Shown: positions 22,813 to 34,700 of the stretch, one piece after another
How positions within the stretch are numbered: the first letter of the stretch is position 1
Layout: the number at the start of each line of letters is the position of its first letter
Source of the DNA: Zygnema cylindricum
Taxonomy: Eukaryota > Streptophyta > Zygnematophyceae > Zygnematales > Zygnemataceae
Direction: 5' to 3'
DNA: 64,000 bases
NCBI GenBank assembly: GCA_037447655.1
Contig: JBBHKE010000403.1
Span: 2,501 to 66,500 of the forward strand
The notes under the pieces: model-generated
Database searches by the model: none
Seen by the model: only the letters and a program-made list of their open reading frames with translations
Told to the model about the DNA's origin: nothing
Made by a program: the position numbers and the translations under genes

Positions 22813-23380
22813 TACACCGCCAATTGCTATTAGCGTAGAAGTTTGATTAGCGTATAATAATAATTACAGTGGTGTACGCTATTTAAGAATTTGAAAATTT
22901 TGGAAAAAATCATACATTCTAATCGTTTGATTATGGTAATTTAGATCTTTGAAAAAAGTAATACGCCGGCGCAACATTGCATTCAGTTACGTTCATTTAC
23001 TGAAATCGATGACTTTACTCTGGCGAATATGTTTGACGTTCACAGTGTCGACCATGCGGTTGTTGGTCAAATACATGCGAACGTAACTTTTTACGACCCG
23101 GATTGAACCCGTTTTAAGACCGCATATTCTCATGCGTCCGCGGCTATTAAACATAATGAGTTATACCTTTTTATTTAAAAATGTACGATTTTGTACGGTC
23201 TGACATTTTCCGTACACCACACTAATTAAATGATGACGTACTTCCGTTTTGTACAGTACTAAAAATTAACCTTAAATAGAGTACATAAAAAAATAGAATG
23301 AACTACGCTAATGGAGAATAAATTAAAAAAAAAACGGGACAAAATTAACGTACACAACGCTAATAGCGATTGGCGGTGTA
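22813..23380 (+). mobile_element. MITE, family 1, copy 2
   Basis: Bounded by inverted TACACCGCCAATTGCTATTA. Same internal landmarks as the copy at 16536. It is the first of three copies in a 1.7-kb cluster. Left flank CGAATCTTTTTCGTCAAC-TA. Confidence 0.85.
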
Positions 23381-23383
23381 CAG

Positions 23384-23925
23384 TACACCGTCAATCGCTA
23401 TTAGCGTTGTGTACGCTAATTCCGTCCCGTTTTTTTTAATTTATTCTCCATTAGCGTAGTTCATTCTATTTTTTTCTTTATTCTATTTAGGGTTATTTTC
23501 AGTACGTTGTCTCTTAAATAGAGTGGTGTACGGTCAATGTCACACCGTACATATATGTACCTTTTTCAGTTAAAAAGTACAATAAATTAGTTTTAGTAAC
23601 CGTGAACGTATGAGAATGTGCGTTCTAAAAAGGAAAAAAAACCAGGTCGTGAAAAATCCCGCTCGCACATATTCGTCCGACAACCGCGTTTCGACCGTGT
23701 GAATGTACGATTTGTGTACGATTTGTCTGATTTTGTACGAAGACCTATATTAGTGTAAGCATGTTTGCCACAGACATTTTTTTTTTCAAAGATCCAAATT
23801 ACCATAACCAAACAATTAGAATGTATGATTTTTTCCAAAATTTTCAAAATTTTATATAGCGTACACCACGGTAATTATTTTTATACGCTCAAAAAACCTA
23901 CACGCTAATAACGATTGGCGGTGTA
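23384..23925 (-). mobile_element. MITE, family 1, copy 3 (inverted)
   Basis: Same family in the opposite orientation, separated from copy 2 by three bases (CAG). Together copies 2 and 3 form a very large inverted repeat. Confidence 0.85.
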
Positions 23926-23950
23926 GCATGTTCTTTTGCAAAAGGTTGAG

Positions 23951-24513
23951 TACACCGCCAATCGCTATTAGCGTAGAAGTTTCTTTAGCGTATATGAATA
24001 ATTACCGTGGTTTACGCTAATTAATAATTTGAAAATTTTGAAAAAAAACATACATTCTAATTGTTTAATAATTCTAATTTGGGTCTTTGAAAAAAATAAA
24101 TGTCGGTCGCAAACATGCTTACACTAATATAGATATTCGTACAAAATCTGACAAATCGTACACAAATAGTACGTTCACACAGTCGAAACGTGGTTGCTGG
24201 ACAAATATGTGCGAACGTGATATTTGACAACCCGATTAGACCCCCTTTTTAAAGCGCACATTCTCATGCGTCCGCGGCTACTAAAACTCATTAATTATAC
24301 TTTTCCACTTAAAAAGGTACAATTTTGTACGGTTTGACGCTGACCGCACACCACACTAATTAATTGATGGCGTATTTCCATTAGGTACGGTACTAAAAAA
24401 TTAACCCTAAATAGAGTAAAGAAAAAAATAGAATGAACTAGGCTAATGGAGAATAATAAAAAAAAAACGGGACGAAATTAGCGTACACAACGCTAATAGC
24501 GATTGGCGGTGTA
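23951..24513 (+). mobile_element. MITE, family 1, copy 4
   Basis: Same orientation as copy 2. Right flank TA-TCGTATCGTTC. A 25-bp spacer with TTTTGCAAAA separates it from copy 3. Confidence 0.85.
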
Positions 24514-24573
24514 TCGTATCGTTCTCGTAAAAGTTTTAACAGGTACTGTAATTTAGTGTAACGCGGCAACGCC

Positions 24574-24750
24574 TCTTTTTGGAAATGTCCGTACCTGACA
24601 ATAAACTTCCGTACATATCCGTGAACATCGTGTTCATTTTACTGAACACAAAGTACAATTATATGCATCGAATCTTTTCGTCAACTATCGTACCATTCCA
24701 GTAAAAATTTTAACAGTTACCGTAATTTGTCAATAGGTTGCCGCAAAATA
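24574..24750 (+). repeat. Direct repeat holding the empty site of the MITE cluster
   Basis: Matches 22701-22814 joined to 24514-24573. Both have TTCCGTACATATCCGTG, CTGAACA, GCATCGAATCTTTT and CGTCAAC-TA; here TA is followed directly by TCGTACCATTC with no MITE. Confidence 0.8.
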
Positions 24751-25187
24751 TCAGTTTCAGTTTACAATAAACTTTTTTTGCGAATTTTTGAAAAGTCACG
24801 TACAATATGTAGAAACTGGAAAAAAGGAAAAAACGCGCATAATGAATAACTAGGCTTTATTTGTTTAGTCAATCAATCAAAAAATATCCTCGCGATATTT
24901 CAGTGATATTTTGGCACGATGTTAATGCAAAGGAATTGATCATGGCAGCGACTATTTAAGTGGCTTTATTGCAAAAATTGCCATGGCAAAACCATCTAAT
25001 TTCAAAAAAGGTAAAACTAAAAAAAAAAACATTTGGAGACTACAAGAATCACAAAAAAGTAATCTACGCCTTAAAACAAAAACGAAACTCAGCAAAACTA
25101 ACCAGAGCAAAGAACCAAAACAAAACATTAATAGATAAGGACCACCTACAAAATGAAAAAACCTAGACTAGACTACCCGTAGATAAA
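24751..25187. other. Spacer / LINE 3' flank
   Basis: A-rich plus strand, particularly 25005-25165. It may include the 3' tail of the minus-strand LINE. No gene recognised. Confidence 0.3.
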
Positions 25188-26201
25188 CTATGGTCCACAA
25201 CCACGAAGATCATGGATGTGAACGGAGTCCCTTGGCCGAAGGTTCAGAAGACCCCGCCGATCTTCCGGAAGTGTGCTGCGTTGAAGGAGAGCTGCCGCTT
25301 GCGCCCGTTGAAGTGCAATTAAGACACGCTCACAATAAAACGCAATTAATAAACACGGTGGAGGACTCCCTATACCTCGCGATTTTAACGTTTTTTGCCC
25401 ACATTGTCGAAGGAAGTCATCAAAGGACTTGTCCAAAGAACCAAAAATCTCCACAAAAAATGGGACAAAGTGGTCCGACAGGTCACGGTGAGCGTAGTCT
25501 AGTTCTTTTGTAGCCGCAGCGTCTCGAGCCGCCACACTTGAATGCAAAGCCGCGCGAGATGTAATGTGTGTCCCAGTCGGATCTATGAGAACCACATCGC
25601 CAAGCGTCCTCCCAGCACCATGAAGAAAAACCAAGTCAACCTAAGGGCAGCGAGATCCCTTAGATTGGGGCCGAGGTGGAAGTACATTAGAAACCTCACG
25701 TTTGACAGTGTAGCCCGCCTCAGCAACAATGGGAGCAATGGCATCTCGCACCAAATCATGCGCAACAGTTTGTTCCCCACCATGCGAGCACCAAAGTAAA
25801 TGGATTCCCTCAACATCAATAGCTTGGTTACAAACGCACCGAGGCCCCCCCAAAAGCAAAGGGTGAGGCAAGCCCAACCGCAAGCGTAGAGCAAAAGCAA
25901 ATTGGTTAGACAATAGACGGAGTGTCAAAAAAATTTGTGTTGCTTGTAGCCATGCACCAACACCAGGCCGAGAACACGAACGTAGATAAGCATGCGCTTG
26001 AGCAAAAGGTAGCGCCTCCAAGAGGTTTGCAAAATCAGCGGCCGCTACTTGATCAGATAAGGGTTGTTAAATTTGGAAAATAGTGTCGGCAATGAGAGAA
26101 TGAAAAGGTGAAACTTGATTTTGAGCGTCCGGGTTAAGTAGCGCACAAGCGGAAAGGAGAGCTTGGTGAAATCGAAATAGCCCGTCTTCCACCTTAGTGA
26201 C
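25188..26201 (-). pseudogene. RLE-type LINE, C-terminal half (split from 31774-34800)
   Basis: Reading from 26201 leftward, one frame continues with few stops (including a TAA near 26068 and a TAG near 25637). It contains a cysteine-histidine knuckle (C-V-C, nine residues, H, then L-L-W-C) at about 25787-25840, then a VDLVF...GDVVLIDPT segment that fits the PD-(D/E)xK-type endonuclease of R2/CRE-like LINEs. After that come ARDAA, DYAHRD, EIFGSL and VLIALQRAQ, all also found in the truncated copy at 4742. The protein would nick target DNA and prime reverse transcription. The frame runs uninterrupted across the Copia insertion into the reverse transcriptase part at 31774. Order and motifs support the call; family-level similarity is from memory. 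Confidence 0.7.
26197..26201 (+). other. Target-site duplication GTGAC (left) of Copia A
   Basis: GTGAC at 26197-26201 and at 31774-31778 flank the Copia element exactly. It lies within LINE coding sequence. Confidence 0.9.
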
Positions 26202-26940
26202 TGTTGTTTTTAGAAAGCTTTAGTCCTCTTTATGCCTCAGCTGTGAGAGAGAGCTGTTCAGGATTTAAGCTATTTTTGGTTGAGTTCGGTTCAGTACTTA
26301 CCGAAATTAGTGTGACAGTGAAGTTGGGAGTTCACGGTTCATTCACACTTGGGACACGTGTCGTCACTTGGGAGAATGCGTGAGTATGTCCTCCGTGGAC
26401 GTACATAAATTCGGCAGGACCACTAGACTTCGTAAAGTCAATTCTACGGTGCCAAATCCTCTAATCGGACCGCTGACAGCCGCCGCCAACAAATAGTGAC
26501 GAGGAGTGACTAGATCATTATCACTTTACGTTGTCTTAACTTCGGTGTAAATATTTGTGATAGAATGTTAGATGTACGGCTGGAATGCCTCCGTACAGCT
26601 TAGTGTAGTTTCGGTGTATAAAAGTAGGACTTAGTGAATTTGATTTTTAGGAACAAATGATATGAAAACTGTACACTCAGTTTTATGTAATTTCATTTCT
26701 ACTTATCTCACAGATTTGTGAGCAGCATTGATTGAAATTTGTGTGTGTGTGTTCCTTTGTATGTTAACTACATTGTGGCAAATTTTCAGGACGTTTAGAG
26801 TGTTTTACTGAAAGTTATAGTCTGTCAAAGTTTCTGTTCAGCCATCGGTATTTGTGGAAGCTTCCTCTCTTGATTTGTTCTACGATGACTACTGCTGCTT
26901 CTTCTTCATCTTCAGTGCCAGTAATTGTGTCAGAACAACA
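26202..26940 (+). repeat. Copia A 5' LTR
   Basis: Starts TGTTGTTTTTAGAAAGC and ends GAACAACA. TATA box TATAAAA at 26617-26623. The gag frame opens inside it at ATG 26885-26887. The sequence immediately after it, GGTCACGGGCCCGCC, corresponds to the initiator-tRNA anticodon-arm binding site of element C with three changes. Confidence 0.92.
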
Positions 26941-29900
26941 GGTCACGGGCCCGCCTTCACGAATTCCGGTCTTTGATGGACGTGAATATTTGTATTAGGC
27001 AGATTTAGTTAAGTCTTACTTCAAGCAAGTGAAACTTATTGATGTGTTAAATGGATCATTGGCAGAATTTGATGCCAGCTTTGATCAAAAAAATGACCAG
27101 GCTTTGCATTTAGTAAAGCTTATGATATCAAAAGAATTGCATATGACATATATTAATGTTGCAAAGGCATCAGATTTGTGGGATGCATTGAAATCTTCTT
27201 ATGTTAAAGCTAGTGACCAGCATGAGATTATAACTGCTGGTCAAATCTATGAGTATAAGTACACAGGTGGTAGCATGGTGGAATACACTAATCGGTTTCG
27301 AATGTTACTGTCAGAAAATGCATGTTCTGGGGGGACTTTCTCCCCTTATCATCAGGCCATGATTCTCCTAAAGGGGCTTCCTAATGAATATAAAGGAGCC
27401 TTAGATGAAATGAAAAAATTGTCTAAACCTCTTTGGAATTTGCAAACAGCTATAGAGTTTATCTTGGCTGAAGAGGCTACTCAGACTGTTTTAGGATTTG
27501 GAAAACCAGCTGTAGCATTTACGGCTCAGTTTCAGAGGGAAAGTAGATATCAAGGGAATCAGTTTAATCCTCAGTTTGAGAAATGTGTTTATTGCTATAC
27601 TGATGGTCACTCCTTCAGAGCTTGTCCTTTGTATATAAACGCTCTTGAAACAGGTATCTTTCGGAAAGGATGGAGACACCGCGGACCTCCCATTTCCCAA
27701 AAACCTCCGAGTAAAACTGTTGCATTTTCAGCGGAGGATACGGAATTGGAGAACAAAAAGACCGAGGAAACGACACCTGATTTGATCAGTTTTCTAAAAT
27801 CTGATGACAATGAGTTCTTTGCTCTTGCCAAACTGGACATGATGGAAGGAGAAAAGGACCTCGGATGGATAATGGATCCCGGCAGCTCTTCACAAATGTG
27901 TTGGAATAAGTCTTGGTTTAAGGAGATGTCTTCTATTCCTTTACGTCAGATCTTTTATGCTTGTGGCTATGCTGTTGAATCAAATGCCAAAGGAAACATA
28001 GATCTGGATTGTGTGATAGATGGAAAGGTTGTTAAGAGAACTTTGTATGATGTCTTGTATGTTCCAAAGTTCAAGAAAAATCTGTTTTCTACGTCTGTAG
28101 CTGAAAGCAAAGGCTTTGAGGTTCTCCAGAAAAATGGCAAGAAAATAGTGAGCAAGAATGGAAGAGTAGCTCTAGTAGGAACTAGAGGCCCAAACTTTTT
28201 GTACCGCATGGACCTGGCTAATAAAATTGATTTTGCGTACTCCAGTGTCCTATGTGATAATGTTTTGTGGCATAAAAGGCTTGGTCATGTGCATCATGAG
28301 AGACTTACTAAGATGATAAACCATAATATGATAGAGGGAGTCAAGCTTGGTCAAAAAGAGTCCCATGTTTGTGATGGTTGTGCTCTCGGAAAGCTTCACA
28401 AGCATCCTCTACCACAAGTTTCTGATCATCGAGCCACAGATCTCCTTGGTATTATTCACTCTGATGTTTTCAACCCTTCCAAAGTTCCCTCTCTTGGTGG
28501 CAGCCGCTTCTTTGTCACCTTTACAGACGATTACTCCCGATATAGTCGCTTATACTTCATGAAGGAGAAGGGAGAAGTCTTCACTCACTTTAAGCACTAC
28601 AAAATGTGTGCCGAGAAACTTCACGGCAAATCTATTCTTGCTTTGCGAACGGATAATGGTGGAGAGTATGTATCTCATGCATTTGCTGATTTTTTGAAAG
28701 AGAATGGCATCTCTCGTGAATTTACTGCTCCGTACACACCGGAACAAAATGGTGTTGCCGAGAGACGTAATCGGACTTTGACTGAATGTGCTCGATCTAT
28801 GATGGCCGATAAAGGTGTGGATCCAAAGTTTTGGGGGGAAGCTTTTCATTGTGCTTCCTACATCAGAAATAGAGTGGAAACCCGAGCTGTTAGGGGTAAG
28901 ACACCTTATGAAGTGTGGACAGGCAGAAAGCGAAATGTAAGTCATTTTAGAGTTTTTGGTAGCAAATGTTTTATCTTAGATAATCTTCCTAATTGGAAGC
29001 TTAGTCCAAAATCTATACCTGGTGTCTTTTTAGGCTATGATGATGAATCTGCAGGTTATAGAGTCTATAATCCTCAGAGAGGATGCCTTCAAACAGCTAG
29101 GAATATTCAGATTAAAGAAGAAAGTCAATCTGTTGACGTTTTTAGCATGGATGCAACTGAAAGGAATGAGAAAATACAAGAATATATCATTCTTGAGCAG
29201 GTACCTTTTACTCCATCCTCTTCTACTTCTTCTACCTCTCTCCCGAATGCCTCTGGGCCATCTAATACTCCTTTTGGAGCTGCTCCTTGTGTTGATGCTC
29301 CTCCCAATACACGCCTTGTGCGGCAAGGTAGGGAACCAACAGTTCCCGCGTCAGATTTTCCGGGGGGAAGAAGGCAAAGCAGCCGCCTTCGAGGCGACCG
29401 AGTTGAGAGTGCTTTTTCTGCAAGCACAAGGGAGCCGCTTACTATTCATGAAGCTTTTTCTGTTCCTGAAAAGGATCATTGGATCTCATCTGCAAATGAG
29501 GAGATAAAGTCAATTATGGAAGCCCAAACTTGGGAACTTGTGGAGCTCCCACAGAACCGGAAAGCTATCGGTTGTAAGTGGGTCTTCAAATTAAAATTGA
29601 ATCTTGATAATACAATTGAGAGATATAAAGCTAGACTGGTTGCTAAGGGATTTAGCCAAAAGGAGGGAATTGACTATGACGAGACCTTCTCTCCTGTAGT
29701 TCGCTTTCCTACTGTTAGAGTTTTGCTATCTCTTGCTGCAATAGAGGATATGGAATTGCATCAGATGGATGTTAAAACTGCTTTCTTACATGGTGATTTG
29801 GAGGAAGTAATTTATATGAAGCAGCCAAAGATGTATGCAAAAAAAGGGAAAGAAAATCTGGTCTGTAAACTGTTGAAGTCCCTGTATGGTCTGAAAAAGG

Positions 29901-31010
29901 CTTCGAGACAATGGAACCTAAAATTAGATGAGTTTTTAACAAATCTTGGCTTTACAAGGATCAGTTCAGATCACTCAGTCTATGTAATGCAAGGTGATGA
30001 TGGAGTGATTTATGTGGCAGTTTATGTAGATGATTTGCTACTGATTAGCAAATCTATCAATGAGATTAATAAAATAAAATCAGCTTTGAATTCCCGGTTT
30101 GAAATGAAAGACTTGGGTGAGGCTAAGTATATTCTAGGAATTCAAGTAGAAAGAGACAGGAAACAAAAAATTATTTATTTAACTCAAAAAGGAAGCAATC
30201 AAGAACATGTTAGAAAAGTTTGGCATGTCGGACGCAAAGGGGAGTGCTACTCCTATGGAATTCAGACAAAAATTGGAAGGCACGGAAACGGATGGTGGTG
30301 TTTTGGTTGATGATTTCTTAGATTCAGGGGAGGCAGATTCTATGTCGTCCATTCCTTATAGGAAGATTGTCGGAAGCCTCATTTATTTCATGTATTGTAC
30401 TCGTCCCCACATCGCAGCAGCCGTTGGAGCCTTAGGCCGAAGCCTGCAAAATCCAAGGAAGTCAGACTATGAGGCAGCAAAGAGAGTTCTTCGTTATCTT
30501 GCAAGAACTCAAAATCTTAGACTCTCTCTTGGTGGAGAGGAAGTCAAAATTCATACATGGAGCGATGTGAGCTACGGAGATATGCCGAGCCGACGCTCCA
30601 CCACCGGATACATTTTGAAGATCAGAAGTGGAACTTGCTGTTGGAGCAGCAAACTTCAGAAGGTAACGGCTCAGTCTACCATGGAGGCTGAGTACATGGC
30701 TGCCAGCTTGGCAGTTAAAGAGTTTCTTTGGGTAAAGTCTCTTCTCCAAGAGCTTATCTTTATGCAATGAGGACCACAGATAGTGTGGTGTGATAATCAG
30801 GTAGGAATCGTTATTGCATCTAATCCCAGTCATCACTTTAAGAGTAAGCACATTGATATCAAGCTACACTTTGTAAGAGAAAAGGTGATGGGAAAAGTCT
30901 TGAAGTTGAGTTATTTACCGGATGAGCAAATGGTGGCTGATATGATGACAAAACCCTTATCTGCTCCCAAATTGAAGTTATGTAGAGAGGCATGTGGACT
31001 GAGTGACTAG
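26885..31010 (+). pseudogene. Copia A gag-pol polyprotein, three lesions
   Basis: The frame opens at ATG 26885 in the LTR and meets an in-frame TAG at 26996 where Copia gag normally has Trp. The open part starts at 27029 (residues below count from there). Gag zinc knuckle CX2CX4HX4C begins at residue 186. The protease motif is D-P-G-S-S at 283, so the usual Ser/Thr after Asp is Pro. The GAG-pre-integrase LWHKRLGHVH follows. Integrase D479, D542 and E578 have exact D,D35E spacing. Reverse transcriptase has YVDD at 999-1002. A one-base gain in the A-run 30186-30190 shifts the frame; RNase H continues in the 30207 frame (WSD at about 30560), is cut by TGA at 30768-30770, and ends at TAG near 31010. 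The polyprotein normally packages, reverse-transcribes and integrates the element. Lesions look like simple point decay. Confidence 0.93.
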
Positions 31011-31026
31011 CAGTGTTTAAAGCTTT

Positions 31027-31033
31027 AGGGGAG
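31027..31033 (+). promoter_or_regulatory. Polypurine tract of Copia A
   Basis: AGGGGAG directly precedes the 3' LTR, the expected plus-strand primer for reverse transcription. Confidence 0.8.
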
Positions 31034-31773
31034 TGTTGTTTTAGAAAGCTTTAGTCCTCTCTATGCCTCAGCTGTGAGGGAGAGAGAGTTGTTCAGGACT
31101 TAAGCTATTTTTAGTTGAGTTCGGTTCAGTACTACCAAAATTAGTGTGACAGTGAAGTTGGGAGTTCACGGTTCATTCACACTTGGGACACGCGTCGTCA
31201 CTTGGGAGAATGCGTGAGTATGTCCTCCGTGGACGTACGGAAATTCGGCAGGACCACTAGACTTCGTAAAGTCAATTCTACGGTGCCAAATCCTCTAATC
31301 GGACCGCTGACAGCCGCCGCCAACAAATAGTGACGAGGCGTGACTAGATCATTATCACTTTACGTTGTCTTAACTTCGGTGTAAATATTTGTGATAGAAT
31401 GTTAGATGTACGGCTGGAATGCCTCCGTACAGCTTAGTGTAGTTTCGGTGTATAAAAGTAGGACTTAGTGAATTTGATTTTTAGGAACAAATGATATGAA
31501 AACTGTACACTCAGTTTTATGTAATTTCATTTCTACATATCTCACAGATTTGTAAGCGGAAATGATTGAAATTTTGTGTGTGTGTTCCTTTGTATGTTAG
31601 CTACATTGTGGCAAATTTTCAGGAAGTGTAGATCGTTTTTCAGATAGTTATAGCCTGTCAAAATTGCTGTTCAGCCATCGGTATTTGTGGAAGCTTCCTC
31701 TCTTGATTTGTTCTACGATGACTACTGCTGCATCTTCTTTATCTTTAATGCCAGTAATTGTGTCAGAACAATA
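31034..31773 (+). repeat. Copia A 3' LTR
   Basis: Aligns over its length with 26202-26940. TATA box at 31451-31457. Ends GAACAATA, so the terminal CA has become TA. The in-LTR gag start is retained as a short frame ending in TAG at the LTR end. Confidence 0.92.
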
Positions 31774-34700
31774 GTGACAACTTGCGCCAAAATGGGGACA
31801 TCATCTACAATGAAAAAAGAAGTGATGGTAGGAACCACCAAAGCCCGACTACCCAAATACGCGGCTAGCGCAACGTTGGCCACGGAAATCAAACTTAAAC
31901 CACCGTTGGAAATTGGGAGGCTTGCTTGTTGACAAGCGAGTGGCCCCTCCGGACGATTAAAAAACCCATGAACAACGAGGTGATGAAGCACACCGAAAAG
32001 TTTGTCGTCAAAATTTTTAAGGGAAGACAAAAAAGAAGTCAAGGGTGGTAAAGTCCGTGCAAGATAGAGAGGGTGCTAGGCAAAACAACGGATCAAGATC
32101 GAAACCGCCACTTATGCATCTAACAGCTTTAGGAGGTCGTATTTATGTGAAAGATCCTCCGACATAGCATCCTCAACCACCTGGTTGGCAAAAGAAGGAC
32201 CATCAATAGGGCAACCTAAAACCTTGATACCCTCATCGTGAGATGCAAGACGAAAACCCTTTGGTAGCGGGAAACTGACGTCAAATCTCGTGGGCACCCA
32301 GCCACACACTTAGATGGTTTAACCGAGACCCTAATCCGATGAAGCTGGTCAGTAAAATGAGAGAAAGCAGAAAAAGCCTTATCGCGCGGACCCATGATAT
32401 CACTATCATCCGCAACTGAAGGAAATAAACAACATAGGAAGGCTGTAGCTGACACTTCTAATGCTTAAAGATGGGCAAGAGCAAAAATAGGTGCCCATAA
32501 GGGATCACCTTGGCGTGTGGCGCTTGCGGACACTAAAGTGGCAACATCACCCAACGTACCCCCAAGAGGAAAAAGTAGCGAGCTAGGCTGATCATAAAAA
32601 GATCGAACAAAAGATAACAATTCGTTGATTGGTGAAAGTGCATTTTGTAGTTCTCAGAAAATAGCATTACGATCAATTGTATTAAAAGCATTAGCCACAT
32701 CTTCTTGAACGACCACCTAATCTGGATGAAGATCCAAAACTGTTCGAAAGCCATGGATAACCGCCTCGCAACCCCCTTTCATAGAAACACCAAATTGATG
32801 CGGCAAAAAATAGTCGTGAAACGCTCCTTGGAGTTGAATGCAAATAGCACGAGCCACCAGGTGTTATAAAGCTTCACCAATAGCAATTGGACGGATCCCC
32901 CAATAGGCTTTGAAACAGCAACAAGTCAAGTTGCAAAAAAAAAAAAAAAAGCGGAACTACACTATAGGGAACGTTACCACGAGCCATCCCCGATGCTACC
33001 TAAAAAAAGAGGTAAAATTCTTTGGCTGGGGTCTCAGGAGGAAAGATGTCACGAAGTAATTCATAAACCATCCTAAAAGGACCGCCCGCCGAAAGGTGAG
33101 GGGACTTGATGAGGGCAATGGTAAAGGCTTCAGGATCCAAATCAAATGATTCAAGAAGCACATACCCTTCAACAAATGAGAGAATGTCGCCAGGTACAAA
33201 TGATGTAATAAACGCAACGTGTCAATAGTTGCCTCTGAAAAATGGAGAGGGTGTGAAAGGCCGAAGAGCTCGTGCAGCCCGAGAAAATTAGCCTGAACGA
33301 CCAAGGAGGACAGCTTGGTGTAATCTCGTTGTAGAACTTGGTAATGGGCCGCGACAACGAGGAGGTGAGAAAGAAAGGCCTATAACTCTATCTATGTGCT
33401 CTTGTTGTAAAGACTCCCAATCGTCACTCAAAAAGCGCTGACATCGAGCCTAGTCTCACAAGCTCCACTAGCTCCCCCTCACGATGGCAAAATTAGAACC
33501 CAAAGCGGACACATGAATAGTAGATGCCATGTTGCTTTATTTGAAATATCATTAGCCAATAAATCCATAGGAAGACGCAAAGCTGTTTAGATAGGTCCCC
33601 GAAGATGATGGAGAATACGGCTATAAAGACGCGGACGCGGGTAGCCTAAGTGATAGCACCTAAGAACATCAAGGTGTCGAACATACTGCCAATCAGACGG
33701 AGATGGATGACGACGAACAAGAAGGTGCGTAGGATGTTCAAGGGAACATGGGGGAATGTTATCCTTAGTCTTCGGACTAGCTTTTGAATGTCTTGAGACA
33801 CCTGCCCTTGCGGCGTACAACTTGCCACACCTAGGACATGGAACTCGAGAAGGCCTTGTGTTGGGTATTGGAGTTGATGTCGTCTCTCAAAGTAGACGGG
33901 TCGAGGATAAAGGTGCCAAAGATGGAGGATGTAATGTTTGGCTTGATTGGCCCACATCCGATACCAATGAACCACCAAGAGAAGTTGGGGGTCGTGATGG
34001 AGGTAGTGGTGAAAGAGAGGTAGAGAATTGAAGATTTGATTATTCCTGACAATAAGGAGGCCGATAAGGGCTAGTATAGAGAAGTGAATGAGGACGTTGT
34101 ACGAAAGGGTAATAGGGTTAAGAGTAGGTGCGGGTTGTGGGTCGACAGGCATGGTTGAGTTTGAGGATGCGGACACGGTTATAGGAGGGTGTTGTTGCAC
34201 GTGCAAGGTTGACAAATGATCCAATGGAAGGGATTGCAAATGAGAGAGAGATTCACCCTCGGGGTTCGGAAAGAGAGGAATAGGGGGCTCATGTAGGACA
34301 CCTAATCGCGCCACAAGTGATCGGGAGAAGAGGGAGACGGGGATCGAGATGCCTGCCGTTTTTGAGGAGCCATGGAGAATGTGATACTGAGTTGTAGAAG
34401 ATACAAAACTGAAAACCGATACAAACTCCAACAGGAGACCACTCCACAGAAGGCAGGTAGTAACCAAGGGACGAGCCAAATTCGGTTTGGGATTGGGCGC
34501 GCTTGGTGGAAGCGTAAAATCTATCCGGGAAGCTCTCTTTGGTGGGCCCGAGTAGGTAAAATAAAAATGAAATAAAACAGGCTCCTTAGGTGATAGATGA
34601 AAGATAGTCGAAAAAACTTGCGGCCAACTACACGCCAAATTTGGCGCCGGAGACACAAAAAAAAGGCCGGAAAAAGTTAGTCGAAAACCATGGCGGAGGC

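Larger units (their letters stand above)
26202..31773 (+). mobile_element. Copia A: nearly complete LTR retrotransposon
   Basis: Two LTRs of about 740 bp flank gag-pol, with a 5-bp target duplication. Domain order is gag, protease, integrase, reverse transcriptase, RNase H, which is Copia-type. By eye the LTRs differ at roughly 30 positions, so this is the youngest element in the window. Three lesions in the coding frame make it non-autonomous as it stands. Confidence 0.95.

Noticed and set aside
26941-26955. Conventional tRNA 3'-end primer-binding site in Copia A
   Set aside because: No TGG-type complement to a tRNA 3' end follows the LTR; the site aligns instead with the anticodon-arm PBS of element C.
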